From: Armatimonadetes bacterium CG2_30_59_28
Lineage (GTDB): Bacteria; Armatimonadota; Abditibacteriia; CG2-30-59-28
DNA length: 53,855 nt
Reading direction: 5' to 3'
Assembly (NCBI GenBank): GCA_001872605.1
Contig: MNXM01000035.1
Coordinates: forward strand, 1-53,855
Shown here: one piece after another, positions 21,175-29,917 of the stretch
How positions within the stretch are numbered: the stretch's first letter is position 1
Layout of the letters: each line of letters opens with the position of its first letter
Program-made: the position numbers and the translations under genes
The notes under the pieces: model-generated
The model's database searches: none
The model's input: the letters and a program-made list of their open reading frames with translations, nothing else
What the model was told of the DNA's origin: nothing

Positions 21175-22518
21175 ATGGGCAAGAAACTCTATATTGAGAC
21201 GTACGGTTGCCAGATGAACGAAGCTGACTCCGAGTTGGCTCTGGGTATTCTGCAAGACAAAGGGTATACACGCACATACGAGATCGCGGAATCCGATGTG
21301 ATTCTTGTCAACACATGCGCTGTTCGCGAGCACGCGGAGGAGCGGATACTCGGTCGGTTGGGTTACTTCTCCACCATCAAGTCCCGCAAACCGGATATCG
21401 TGGTTGGCGTCCTCGGCTGCATGGGGCAGCACCTGCAAGACCAGTTACTGACACCTTCCAATGGAGCTGATGGCGTTGATCTCGTTATTGGTCCCGATGG
21501 CTACCGGCGGCTGCCGGAGCTCATCGACCGCGCCCGGGGAAGCGATCCCTTCCTGGATGTTCGCCTCGACCGTCACGAGCTTTACAGCGACGTCGATCCC
21601 CTGCGTACGGAAGGCGTTCGGGCATGGGTCTCCGTGATGCGGGGTTGTGACAAATTCTGCACCTTTTGCATCGTGCCATTTGTGCGCGGTCGTGAACGTT
21701 GTCTGCCAGCGGCAACCGTGCTGGAGCAGGTGACACGGTGCGCGGACGAAGGGTTCCAAGAGATCGTTTTTCTGGGACAGACGGTCAACTCCTACAGGGA
21801 CGGCGATACCGATTTCGGGGACTTGCTGCGCAGGGCGAACGATGTTCCGGGGGTCGAGCGGATTCGCTTCACCTCACCGCATCCAGCAAAAATGACCGAC
21901 AGTGTCATCGACGCGATGGCGGATTGCGGGAAGGTGATGCCGCAGTTGCACCTGCCATTGCAGTCGGCGTCGGATGCCATGTTGGAGCGTATGCAGCGTT
22001 CGTACACGATTGATGAGTATGATGAAATTGTTGGCAAGCTGCGCCAGCGTATTCCGGATATTGCGCTGGGAACGGATATCATTGTGGGATTCCACGGCGA
22101 AACCGAGGAAGACTTTCTCGCAACTCATGAGTATATGAAGCGAACGCGATTTGATTCGGCGTTTATGTTCAAGTACTCGATGCGCGAAGGTACCCGCTCC
22201 TGCAAGTGGGGCGATACGGTGTCGGAGGAAGAGAAGGGGAGCCGGCTTCGGACGGTCATTGAACTACAGGAGGGCATTTCCGCCGAAATCAACCGGAGCT
22301 GGGTTGGCAGGGAGGTGGAGGTGCTGGTGGAGGGCGAGTCCAAAAATGGAGACGGACAGCTCTCCGGGAAATCGCGCCAGTTCAAGACGGTGGTCTTTCC
22401 CGGCAATGGGTGCATGCCCGGTGATATCCGGTCCCTGCGCGTGAGGGGGGCAACGGCGCATACACTCATTGGTGAGTGGTTCGACACAAGTCGGGCTCCG
22501 ACTGCAACATCGGAATGA
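21175..22518 (+). CDS. miaB: tRNA-2-methylthio-N6-dimethylallyladenosine synthase
   Basis: 447 residues, the standard MiaB length. The N-terminal MTTase domain carries three cluster cysteines (YGCQMNEADSE, VNTCAVREHAEE, LGCMGQH). The radical SAM core has CDKFCTFCIVPFVRGRE, and a TRAM domain closes the protein (about 375-440). It adds a methylthio group to i6A37 of tRNAs reading UNN codons, using two 4Fe-4S clusters and S-adenosylmethionine. The ATG at 21175 is preceded by GGAGATGAATCG-like sequence. Nothing unusual is seen in the residues. An alternative paralogue (MtaB/RimO) is less likely, because the TxGQTVNSY-like segment and its spacing fit MiaB. Confidence 0.95.
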   Translation: MGKKLYIETYGCQMNEADSELALGILQDKGYTRTYEIAESDVILVNTCAVREHAEERILGRLGYFSTIKSRKPDIVVGVLGCMGQHLQDQLLTPSNGADGVDLVIGPDGYRRLPELIDRARGSDPFLDVRLDRHELYSDVDPLRTEGVRAWVSVMRGCDKFCTFCIVPFVRGRERCLPAATVLEQVTRCADEGFQEIVFLGQTVNSYRDGDTDFGDLLRRANDVPGVERIRFTSPHPAKMTDSVIDAMADCGKVMPQLHLPLQSASDAMLERMQRSYTIDEYDEIVGKLRQRIPDIALGTDIIVGFHGETEEDFLATHEYMKRTRFDSAFMFKYSMREGTRSCKWGDTVSEEEKGSRLRTVIELQEGISAEINRSWVGREVEVLVEGESKNGDGQLSGKSRQFKTVVFPGNGCMPGDIRSLRVRGATAHTLIGEWFDTSRAPTATSE

Positions 22519-22872
22519 CCGGTGAGCCGCAACCGCCGCGCCGGCACTGTTCCTGTCGCATTGGCAAACAAGATTTTCTTCTGCATTTTTTCAGACTGAA
22601 TCAGGGAATATGAGTAGCAGACCCGTCTATCGTCGGGCGTGGATCGGTCCGGTTTGGCGCGTGACGCCCTCGGATCCGTCAGTAACCCGGATGAGGGCTT
22701 TCGCGTCCTCCCGGGAGCCCTTTCCCTCCGTTCCAATTCGTTCCTCGTTGCCGCCCGTCTGGCGCGTCGACGATCTGCGTACTCGGAAAATTCCTTCGGT
22801 CCTGTCCCTGGCGCGTCCACTCGGACCCCGGCCGGGACACGTTTTTACAGAAAGGTGTGATCTAAAAACGAT
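22519..22872 (+). other. 354-base leader region upstream of the RNase G/E gene
   Basis: No gene is supported here. A frame from ATG 22610 is open for about 94 codons but encodes an arginine/proline/serine-rich string that overlaps the next gene, and I reject it. The region is GC-rich with several short repeats of the TGGCGCGT and CGTCGG kind that could fold. In E. coli, rne has a leader of similar size that mediates autoregulation; an analogous role here is speculation. Confidence 0.4.
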
Positions 22873-24585
22873 ATGGAAACAGAGATTATTGTAAACGTTC
22901 ACCCGAAAGAAACACGGGTGGGCATCCTCGAAGACGGACGACTCACGGAACTACACATTGAGCGTGGCGAGAAGGTTGTCGGCAACATTTATAAGGGGAA
23001 GGTCAATCAGGTGGTGACAGGCCTGGACGCTGCTTTTGTCGACATCGGCCTCGAGCGAAATGCGTTCCTACACGTGGACGACGCTCTGGATGAGGAGCCG
23101 GATCGACGACAACGTGGAAAAGGTCGCGAGCAAGTTCCTCCCATCAGGCAGGTTGTCAAGGACGGCCAGGAGCTTCTCGTACAGGTGACGAAAGGGCCCG
23201 TTGGCACGAAAGGCGCGCGAATCACCTCGCGTATCTCTCTCCCAGGAAAGTATTCCGTGTTGATGGCGCAGGCGCGGAAACAGGTGGGGGTATCCCGCAA
23301 AATCCCCGATGACGAGACCCGCCACAAATTGCGCGAGATGGGTGAGAAGGTGCGTCCGGCGAACTTTGGCATGATCGTCCGGACGCAGGCTTCCGAGGTT
23401 GGCGTCACAGAGATGCGACGGGATGTACGGTATCTGGAAGGTCTTTGGAAACGCATCGACAGTAACGCGCACACAGCAAAGGCTCCCGCCCTGATCCACG
23501 AGGAGCTGAGCCTTTCCCACGAAGTCCTGCGGGACGTGTTCAGTCAGGACGTTAAGAGTTTCATCATTGACGACAAGAAGACCTATCGACAAATCCTCGA
23601 TCTGCTGGGGACCATTGCCCCCAAGCTGAAAGCGGGGGTCATGTTGTACGAAGGGGACGTCCCGATTTTCGAGGCGTACGGCCTCGAAGAGGAAATTCAG
23701 AAAGCCCTGGAGCGAAAGGTATGGCTCGAGCACGGCGGCTATCTCTTCATCGACCGCACCGAAGCGCTCACCGTCATCGACGTCAACAGTGGGAAGCTCA
23801 CCGGAACCGGCAGCCTCGAGGAGACCGTTCTGCGGACCAATCTGGACGCAGCGCGGGAGATCAGTCGTCAACTTCGGTTGCGGGATATCGGCGGGATCAT
23901 CGTCGTAGATTTCATCGACATGGAGAAGCAGAAGCATCAGCGCCGCATTATGTCCGCATTGAAGGAAGAGATGAAACGTCACCGCGTGCGCACACGGGTG
24001 TTGCACCTGACGCCGCTGGGGCTGGTGGAGATGACGCGGCAGCGGACAGGCAAGGCCCTGCAGGAGATCATGCATGTGTCCTGCCCCGCCTGCGATGGTC
24101 ATGGACTCGTTCTTTCCCCGGAAAGCGTTGTCATCAATATCGAGACAGCCTTGCGGCGCTATGCGAAACAGAAGGACGTGAAAGCTCTGCAGGTCATCGC
24201 TCACCCCTCGGTTGCCCTACAGATGATCGGGGAAGACGGTGAACTGGCAGACGACCTGCAGAAGTCCCTCGGCAAGGCATTGTTCGTTGTATGCGCCAAT
24301 CGTGTGTCCCCTGAAAACTTTCGCGTTGAACAGGGGAACACTCAGGAATTCCGGAAGAACTACTCATTCCTCAAATTAGAGAAGCAGTATGTGGTTCGTC
24401 CTGACCAGATTGTGAAAGCCCCGTGGGGTCAGTGGGTGGCCATTCTGCAGGGCTACCCGATATGCCTTACCGGTGCTCCTGAAAAGGTGGCAGACGAAGG
24501 GTGCTACATCAAACTGGTGAAGAAGAACGGGAACCTGGGTGTCGGAAAGTGCGTCGCGCCGGATAAGTCGACCTCGATGGACTAA
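22873..24585 (+). CDS. rng: RNase G/E family endoribonuclease
   Basis: 570 residues, between RNase G (about 490) and full-length RNase E. An S1 RNA-binding domain (about 35-115) begins with VGNIYKGKVNQVVTGLDAAF. The catalytic DNase I-like domain holds LTVIDVNSGKLTG (metal-binding Asp) and GGIIVVDFIDM. The zinc-link cysteines are in VSCPACDGHG. It cleaves single-stranded 5'-monophosphorylated RNA in mRNA decay and rRNA maturation. There is no long acidic/arginine-rich C-terminal degradosome scaffold, so the RNase G name is preferred. The ATG at 22873 follows GAAAGGTGTGATC. The long leader is described separately. Confidence 0.93.
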   Translation: METEIIVNVHPKETRVGILEDGRLTELHIERGEKVVGNIYKGKVNQVVTGLDAAFVDIGLERNAFLHVDDALDEEPDRRQRGKGREQVPPIRQVVKDGQELLVQVTKGPVGTKGARITSRISLPGKYSVLMAQARKQVGVSRKIPDDETRHKLREMGEKVRPANFGMIVRTQASEVGVTEMRRDVRYLEGLWKRIDSNAHTAKAPALIHEELSLSHEVLRDVFSQDVKSFIIDDKKTYRQILDLLGTIAPKLKAGVMLYEGDVPIFEAYGLEEEIQKALERKVWLEHGGYLFIDRTEALTVIDVNSGKLTGTGSLEETVLRTNLDAAREISRQLRLRDIGGIIVVDFIDMEKQKHQRRIMSALKEEMKRHRVRTRVLHLTPLGLVEMTRQRTGKALQEIMHVSCPACDGHGLVLSPESVVINIETALRRYAKQKDVKALQVIAHPSVALQMIGEDGELADDLQKSLGKALFVVCANRVSPENFRVEQGNTQEFRKNYSFLKLEKQYVVRPDQIVKAPWGQWVAILQGYPICLTGAPEKVADEGCYIKLVKKNGNLGVGKCVAPDKSTSMD

Positions 24586-24616
24586 CTGCCCGACGATGTG
24601 ATTGTCAACGGGAGCG

Positions 24617-25384
24617 TCAGACCTCAACAATCAAGCCGTCGTAAGACAGCTCCACTCCGGAGGGAAGTTGTGAGTTGGTGAGTGCGTGGTCCAGATCGTG
24701 ATCTATGTGAACGAGAAGCGTCTTCGCAGGCTGGAACCGGCTGGTAATTTCCACTGCCTGTTCCACATTGAAATGGCACGGATGCGGACGGTGACGCAAC
24801 GCTCCGAGAATCAGCAGATCGAGTTCGTGAAAGTGTCGTTCCGAACGCGCCGGAATTTCACTGCAATCGGTGGCATACACGAAGGCGCGGCCCTGTGCGT
24901 CCTCGAATCGAAAGGCGGTGATGGTGATACGTCCATGCCTGATATCAAATGGCGTGATTCGCAGAGATCCGACATTGAATAAGTTATCCACAGGAACAGG
25001 GGTAATTCTGGGCATCCCGGGCAAATTCAGATCCTCGCGCACCGCGTAGTCAAAGTGAGCGCAGACCTGTTGGAGCGTGTCGGGGCTCGCATAGCAGGGC
25101 AGTCCGCCCCGTGGACACAAACACCGAATGTCGTCCATTCCGTTCAGGTGGTCTGCGTGGGCGTGGGTGAAAAGGATGGCGTCGAGGGACCGCAGTTTGT
25201 GCCTCAATGCTTGAGTGCGAAAGTCGGGGGTGGTGTCGACAACGAGGTGGGAATTCTCGGCGTTGACGAGTATCGAGCTTCTGAAGCGCTTGTTTCTGGG
25301 ATCCGTTGAGACGCACACATCACAATCACACCCGATGCGTGGAACTCCATGTGACGTGCCCGTTCCCAGGAAAGTAATGGTCAT
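24617..25384 (-). CDS. MBL-fold metallohydrolase, PhnP-like
   Basis: 255 residues from ATG 25384. Beta-lactamase fold with MTITFLGTGTSHGVPRIGCDC at the N-terminus (G-T-G-x-S-x-G-x-P with a cysteine pair, as in PhnP), the metal site THAHADHLNGMDDIR (HxHxDH), a later ATDCSEIP aspartate, and a C-terminal HIDHDLDH. PhnP cleaves the phosphoribosyl cyclic phosphate made by C-P lyase, and related proteins act as general cyclic phosphodiesterases. No C-P lyase genes are nearby, so the substrate is open. The start is chosen by family length and by homology beginning at MTITFLG; ATG 25399 is possible, and neither has a strong ribosome site. Confidence 0.85.
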   Translation of the reverse strand: MTITFLGTGTSHGVPRIGCDCDVCVSTDPRNKRFRSSILVNAENSHLVVDTTPDFRTQALRHKLRSLDAILFTHAHADHLNGMDDIRCLCPRGGLPCYASPDTLQQVCAHFDYAVREDLNLPGMPRITPVPVDNLFNVGSLRITPFDIRHGRITITAFRFEDAQGRAFVYATDCSEIPARSERHFHELDLLILGALRHRPHPCHFNVEQAVEITSRFQPAKTLLVHIDHDLDHALTNSQLPSGVELSYDGLIVEV

Positions 25385-25479
25385 AGACGGAGTTAACATG
25401 GAGACCAGCGAATTGGTGACACGGAGGGAGTCCAGGCCGGGTTGCAGGGCACGACTGCAGTCAGTGGACCAGGGGAAAT

Positions 25480-25908
25480 TTAGACACCGAGTACCTGGAC
25501 TTTTAGTTCCCGTTCTCTCGGTCCATCCAACTCCGCAAAGATGATGCGCTGGAATTCCCCGAGCAGCAGATGTCCAGCAACGATGGGGATACAAAGGGTT
25601 TGCCCCAAGAGGAGGCTGCGGAGGTGGGCGGTCGCGTTTTGTCGTTCGCACTCGGCATTTTCAGGGAGGTTGTGCCCGTAGGATGCCGCTTCGTCCACCA
25701 GCTTCGCGAGGAACTCGCGCATGTCCTCGGCCAGGGCGGTTTGCCACTCATTCAGGAAAACCGCGGTAGTTGTGTGGAGCGACATGAGATTCACAAACCC
25801 GTCTTTGATGTTGGCGGAACGCAGGAGATCACTCACCTTTTCGGTGAGGTCGATGAGCTGCATGCTCCCTTCTGTTGTCAGTGAGAACTCGCGCCAGAGA
25901 ACTTTCAT
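25480..25908 (-). CDS. yjbQ: YjbQ family protein (secondary thiamine-phosphate synthase type)
   Basis: 142 residues, the family's usual size. Conserved pieces: REFSLTTEGSMQLIDLTEKV at the start, LMSLHTTTAVFLNEW, ATAHLRSLLLGQTLCIPI and GEFQRIIFAELDGPRERE. YjbQ proteins form trimers and can weakly complement thiamine-phosphate synthase loss; their physiological role is unsettled. The ATG at 25908 follows GAGGAGACAAGC, a strong site, which settles the start even though the frame is open far upstream. It is 95 bases upstream of the PhnP-like gene on the same strand and probably cotranscribed. Confidence 0.9.
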   Translation of the reverse strand: MKVLWREFSLTTEGSMQLIDLTEKVSDLLRSANIKDGFVNLMSLHTTTAVFLNEWQTALAEDMREFLAKLVDEAASYGHNLPENAECERQNATAHLRSLLLGQTLCIPIVAGHLLLGEFQRIIFAELDGPRERELKVQVLGV

Positions 25909-26212
25909 GCTTGTCTCCTCGATCATTCGCCGGTCATACGACGAAGGATTGCTATGGTCGTTCTGCCATTCCCGGAAGGACGGTTCAGCGTCTATTGACC
26001 GTCGGAGCGCCTCTGGGTGATAGTCTCGACTTGCTGAGCTTTGTGGCTCTCCATGGTCAACGGCAAATCCAGGTTCGAAGAGGAACCGGGGTAACGCCAA
26101 TACTGAAGGGATTCTAACGCCATCGAATGCCTTTGTCAATGAGTATATGCGCCTTATGATCGCGGAAATGCAGAAATGTTTGGTTTGGCCCAATGCGGGA
26201 TGGAACGTTGTC
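25909..26212. other. Intergenic region
   Basis: About 300 bases between the ABC exporter operon end and the YjbQ start, both on the minus strand. No gene, repeat or clear terminator is recognised. It presumably carries the yjbQ promoter. Confidence 0.5.
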
Positions 26213-28069
26213 TCACGACTCTCCGGCGACGACGGAACTTCCGGCGGGTGTTGGTTCGGATTCCTGGAACCTGCGCTCATAGAGGCTGCGGTAGAGTTCG
26301 CAGTGCGCAAGGAGGTCTTCGTGTTTCCCTTCGCACAGGATGCGGCCCCGGTCGACGACGAGAATCTTGTCGGCATTGACGATGGTGGAGAGTCGATGGG
26401 CAATGACGAAGGAGACGCGGTCTACCAGCAGGGCGCGGGTCGCTTCCTGGATGCGGGTTTCGGTGAAGTGATCCACCGAGGAAGTAGCTTCGTCGAGGAT
26501 CAGGATGCGAGGATCAGTGAGCAGGGCGCGCGCGAAGGCGATCAGTTGTCGCTGGCCAACCGACAGCTTGATGCCGCGCTCGTGGACATCGGTGTTGTAG
26601 CCTTCCGGCAACGATTCGATGAAGTCCGCCACGTTGACGATGCGAGCCACGGTGCGCACTTCTTCATCGGTGGCGCGGGGGTTCCCGAATCGGATATTCT
26701 CCCCAATGGGCCCCGTGAAGAGGAAGGTATCCTGCGGAACGATGCCCATCTGCCGTCTCAGGCTGTTTGACTTCAGGCGGCGGATGTCATGTCCATCGAT
26801 AGTGATGCTTCCTTCCTGCGCGTCGTACATGCGCGTCAGCAGCTTGATGATGGTGCTCTTGCCGGCTCCCGTCGGTCCCACGAGGGCCACTGTTTCCCCA
26901 AAGTTCGCCTCGATGTTGATGTTGTGCAGAACCTTTGACGTTTCATCATAGCCGAAGCCCACATTGTTGAACCGGACAGCTCCCTGGAAACGGGGCGCGT
27001 CGACGGCGTCTTTGGCATCGGCTATAACCGGTTCCGTGTCGAGTATTTCGTAGACGCGGTCGATCCCGACGACCGCGCGCTGGAAGGTGGAGAACATCTC
27101 TGTCAATCGTCTCACCGGGTCGAACCACTGATTCATATAGAAGACAAACGCGACGGCGACGCCGATGGTGATCTCGTGGCGCACGATGAGAAGCCCGCCA
27201 TACCAGAAGATGGTGACGGTTCCCAGCGCGTTGACGAGTTCCAGAATGGGGAAGACGGTTGCCACGAGCCTGGCCGCGTCGACGTTGGCGTCTTGGTTGC
27301 GCGTGTTCTTCTCGGTGAACTCCGCCGCGCACTGCCGTTCTCGCGCAAAACTCTTGATGACGCGTATCCCGGACACCGTTTCGTGCAGGCTGGTGGTTAC
27401 CTCGGCGATGGTCTCCCGGCACCGCATGAATACCGCGTGCACATATCGCTGGATGATGAAGGCCAGCAACACCATGATGGGCAGGATGACATGCACCGCG
27501 AGGGCCAGCTTCCAGTTGTAGCGGAAGAGAATAATGCTGATGCCTACCAGCATGACGAGGTCAAAGAGCAGCGACATGATGCCGGAGGACAGGAGTTCGT
27601 TGATGGCGTCCATGTCGTTGATGACGCGAGAGATGATGTTGCCCGGATCACGCCGCTCGAAGAAGTCCATGGACAGACGCTGCAGATGCGAGAAAAGTCG
27701 GCGACGGAGATCGTGGATGGCCTGCTGTCCCAGCCAGTTGAGCAGGACGGATTGACCGATGCCGACGATGACATTGACGATGTGGAATGCTGCGATCGTC
27801 AACGCAACCTGAGTGAGCCGTGACGCGTCGCGCGCGACAATGCCCTCGTCGATCCCCACCTGTTTGAGTTTGGGCAGAATGAGCGTGCAGACACACATGA
27901 TGAGGGTCAATGCGCACGTTACCAACAACTGAGGGAGGAAAACCGACAGCATACTGAGCGCGCGCCAGACGGACCGCGCCACGGACGTGGCGCGCTTGTC
28001 TGCACGTTGCGTAGTCACGTTCTGGCGCTCCAGGAACAGTGGCTTTCGTGGGCGGTTCCTTGTCGTCAT
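26213..28069 (-). CDS. ABC exporter half-transporter with the catalytically complete ATPase
   Basis: 618 residues: six membrane helices (about 40-330) followed by an ATPase domain. Walker A GPTGAGKST (about 396), signature LSVGQRQ (about 502, with V in place of the first G of LSGGQ), Walker B ILILDEATSSVD with the catalytic Glu, and switch IAHRLS with the His. Canonical Walker B and switch plus a degenerate signature identify the second half of a heterodimeric type IV exporter (TM288/BmrD/LmrD class). The ATG at 28069 follows GGAGGGGG and overlaps the stop of the partner gene by four bases (ATGA), so the two are translationally coupled. Substrate unknown; lipids or drugs are usual. Confidence 0.92.
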   Translation of the reverse strand: MTTRNRPRKPLFLERQNVTTQRADKRATSVARSVWRALSMLSVFLPQLLVTCALTLIMCVCTLILPKLKQVGIDEGIVARDASRLTQVALTIAAFHIVNVIVGIGQSVLLNWLGQQAIHDLRRRLFSHLQRLSMDFFERRDPGNIISRVINDMDAINELLSSGIMSLLFDLVMLVGISIILFRYNWKLALAVHVILPIMVLLAFIIQRYVHAVFMRCRETIAEVTTSLHETVSGIRVIKSFARERQCAAEFTEKNTRNQDANVDAARLVATVFPILELVNALGTVTIFWYGGLLIVRHEITIGVAVAFVFYMNQWFDPVRRLTEMFSTFQRAVVGIDRVYEILDTEPVIADAKDAVDAPRFQGAVRFNNVGFGYDETSKVLHNINIEANFGETVALVGPTGAGKSTIIKLLTRMYDAQEGSITIDGHDIRRLKSNSLRRQMGIVPQDTFLFTGPIGENIRFGNPRATDEEVRTVARIVNVADFIESLPEGYNTDVHERGIKLSVGQRQLIAFARALLTDPRILILDEATSSVDHFTETRIQEATRALLVDRVSFVIAHRLSTIVNADKILVVDRGRILCEGKHEDLLAHCELYRSLYERRFQESEPTPAGSSVVAGES

Positions 28070-29832
28070 GGCACCCCCTCCGGAGTGGTGGGGAGAGGGT
28101 CGTCGGTGCCGGAAGGCCCCTGGGACGCGCGTAAACGTGCATACAGGCTGCCCGTATCGCGGGCAAGGGAGGAGGGAGTTCCTGTCTCGACGACGCGCCC
28201 GCTTTCCAGCACAAATACGCGGTCTGCCGTCGACAAGGCTGAAGCGCGCTGGGCGATGATGATGGTAGTGCGTCCCTTGCGTTCGCTCTCGAGGTTCTGC
28301 TGGATCTGGTATTCCGTGTGCGTGTCGAGGCTGGAGGTGCAGTCGTCGAGAAGCAGGATGCGCGGCTGCCAAAGTAGCGTGCGCGCGATGGAGAGTCGCT
28401 GCTGCTGTCCGCCGGAAAGCCGTTCGCCGCGTTCGCCAACGACGGTGTCGTATCCCTCCGGCAGTTGTTGAATGAACTCATCCAGCGCAGCGAGTCGAGC
28501 GACGCGCGCCACGTCTTCGTCGTCCGTGTCCGGGTTTGCGTAGGCGATGTTGTCACGGAGCGTGCCGGAAAAGAGAAACGTATCCTGGAAGACAATGCCG
28601 ATCTGACGACGAAGCGCTGACAGTTCCCACTGGCGGACGTCGTGGCCGTCAATCAGCACTCGCCCTCGTTGGGGATCATAGAACCGCGGGATGAGGCTGA
28701 TGAGGGTGCTCTTCCCGCAACCCGTAGCCCCGATGATACCGACCGTCTCCTCGGCCTCGATGGTGAACGCCAGGTCAGTGAGAGTGGAGCTTTCGTGAGT
28801 GTAGCCGAAGGAGACGTCCTCGAAGTCGACGCGACCGCTGACAGGTGAGTGCGACGCCGCGCGCGGGGGCGAGGTGATGTCGGGCACCGCGTCGATGATC
28901 GCGTGAACCCGCTCCATCGACGCGTCTGTTCGCAGCATGGCGGAAACCATGAACCCCAGCATTCTCGTCGGCAGAGTAATGAAGATGAGGTAGGTCTCAA
29001 AGGCGACATATTCGCCAAGGGTCAGCGAACCGTTGATGACCTGAAGCCCTCCGTACCAGAGCACGAGCAAGCTGGCGAGCCCCGCCCACAATCCTGTTAT
29101 CGGGTAGTAGATGGCGTCCAGCCTCTGCGCCTTATACGTCTTTTCGCGAAGCGTCTCGGATTCCTGCTCGAAGCGGGCTATCTCCGCTTTCTCTTTCACA
29201 TACATCTTGATGAGCCGAATGCCCTGAATATTTTCCTGAAGCAGCGAGGTTAGCACGCCCAATTGCTCGCGCGCCGATTCGTATGCGGGCCGTATTTTCC
29301 CGCCGATAACCATGGCGGTAAGCGTGAGCAGCGGCAGGGCGGACATCGACACCAGCGTCAGTGTAACGTGCATCCGGAGACAGATAACGACGACACCCAC
29401 GAACAGCAGAATGTTCTTGAAGATCATCCGGAATCCCCAGGTGAGGAACATGCTGACCGGTTCCAAGTCGCTGGTGATTCGCGAGATGAGTTGACCCGTG
29501 CGCGTCTTGTCGAAGTAGGTAAACGAGAGCCTGCAGAGGTGGGCGTAGAGATCCTGTCGCAGGTCGAGCAGCACCGCCTGGCCGCATCGGGCCCCGGCGA
29601 TGATTTCGAGGAAGTTGAATGCCCCTCGGACAACAGACAGGAAAAGGATGAGCAATCCGTAGAACGCGAGACGGTCGCGCTGGCCTCCCTGGAAGACCTG
29701 GTCGACAATATCCCCCAGCAGCTTGGGCATGATGAGGAACGCGCCCTGGCTAATCAATGATGAGGCGATGGCAGCCATGATGAGGTATTTGCGCTTGCGC
29801 GCGTAGGGTGCAAGGCGACGGAGATGCTTCAT
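28066..29832 (-). CDS. ABC exporter half-transporter with the degenerate ATPase
   Basis: 588 residues with six membrane helices (about 15-310) and an ATPase domain. Walker A GATGCGKST (about 365), canonical signature LSGGQQQR, but Walker B reads ILLLDDCTSSLD (Asp instead of the catalytic Glu) and the switch reads IAQRAS (Gln instead of His). These two changes are exactly the degenerate-site residues of heterodimeric exporters such as TM287 and BmrC. With the partner encoded immediately downstream, one ATP site would be formed from complete residues and one from degenerate ones. First gene of a two-gene minus-strand operon, divergent from the glutamine synthetase-family gene. Confidence 0.92.
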   Translation of the reverse strand: MKHLRRLAPYARKRKYLIMAAIASSLISQGAFLIMPKLLGDIVDQVFQGGQRDRLAFYGLLILFLSVVRGAFNFLEIIAGARCGQAVLLDLRQDLYAHLCRLSFTYFDKTRTGQLISRITSDLEPVSMFLTWGFRMIFKNILLFVGVVVICLRMHVTLTLVSMSALPLLTLTAMVIGGKIRPAYESAREQLGVLTSLLQENIQGIRLIKMYVKEKAEIARFEQESETLREKTYKAQRLDAIYYPITGLWAGLASLLVLWYGGLQVINGSLTLGEYVAFETYLIFITLPTRMLGFMVSAMLRTDASMERVHAIIDAVPDITSPPRAASHSPVSGRVDFEDVSFGYTHESSTLTDLAFTIEAEETVGIIGATGCGKSTLISLIPRFYDPQRGRVLIDGHDVRQWELSALRRQIGIVFQDTFLFSGTLRDNIAYANPDTDDEDVARVARLAALDEFIQQLPEGYDTVVGERGERLSGGQQQRLSIARTLLWQPRILLLDDCTSSLDTHTEYQIQQNLESERKGRTTIIIAQRASALSTADRVFVLESGRVVETGTPSSLARDTGSLYARLRASQGPSGTDDPLPTTPEGVP

Positions 29833-29845
29833 AGTATGGGGTAGG

Positions 29846-29874
29846 TTGCAGTCGATACAAGGAGATTATAGAAT
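29846..29874 (+). promoter_or_regulatory. Candidate promoter of the glutamine synthetase-family operon
   Basis: TTGCAG (29846-29851), a 17-base spacer and TAGAAT (29869-29874). A start near 29881 would exclude translation from the TTG at 29846 and support the ATG at 29918. Confidence 0.45.
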
Positions 29875-29917
29875 AGTCGTCCAAGATGACACAAGGCACA
29901 GCCGGAAGAGTGGAAGG

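Noticed and set aside
22610-22894. Plus-strand frame upstream of the RNase G/E gene
   Set aside because: Arg/Pro/Ser-rich translation, no ribosome site, overlaps the start of the ribonuclease gene.
24978-26160. Additional copies of the TACTCGTTACGG terminal repeat (for example GACGAGTATCG near 25266 and GAGTATATG near 26141)
   Set aside because: Matches are under about 9 bases, unpaired, and one lies inside a conserved coding region; probably chance.
29846-29917. Upstream TTG start for the glutamine synthetase-family protein
   Set aside because: It coincides with a likely promoter -35 box, and the added residues show no family similarity.
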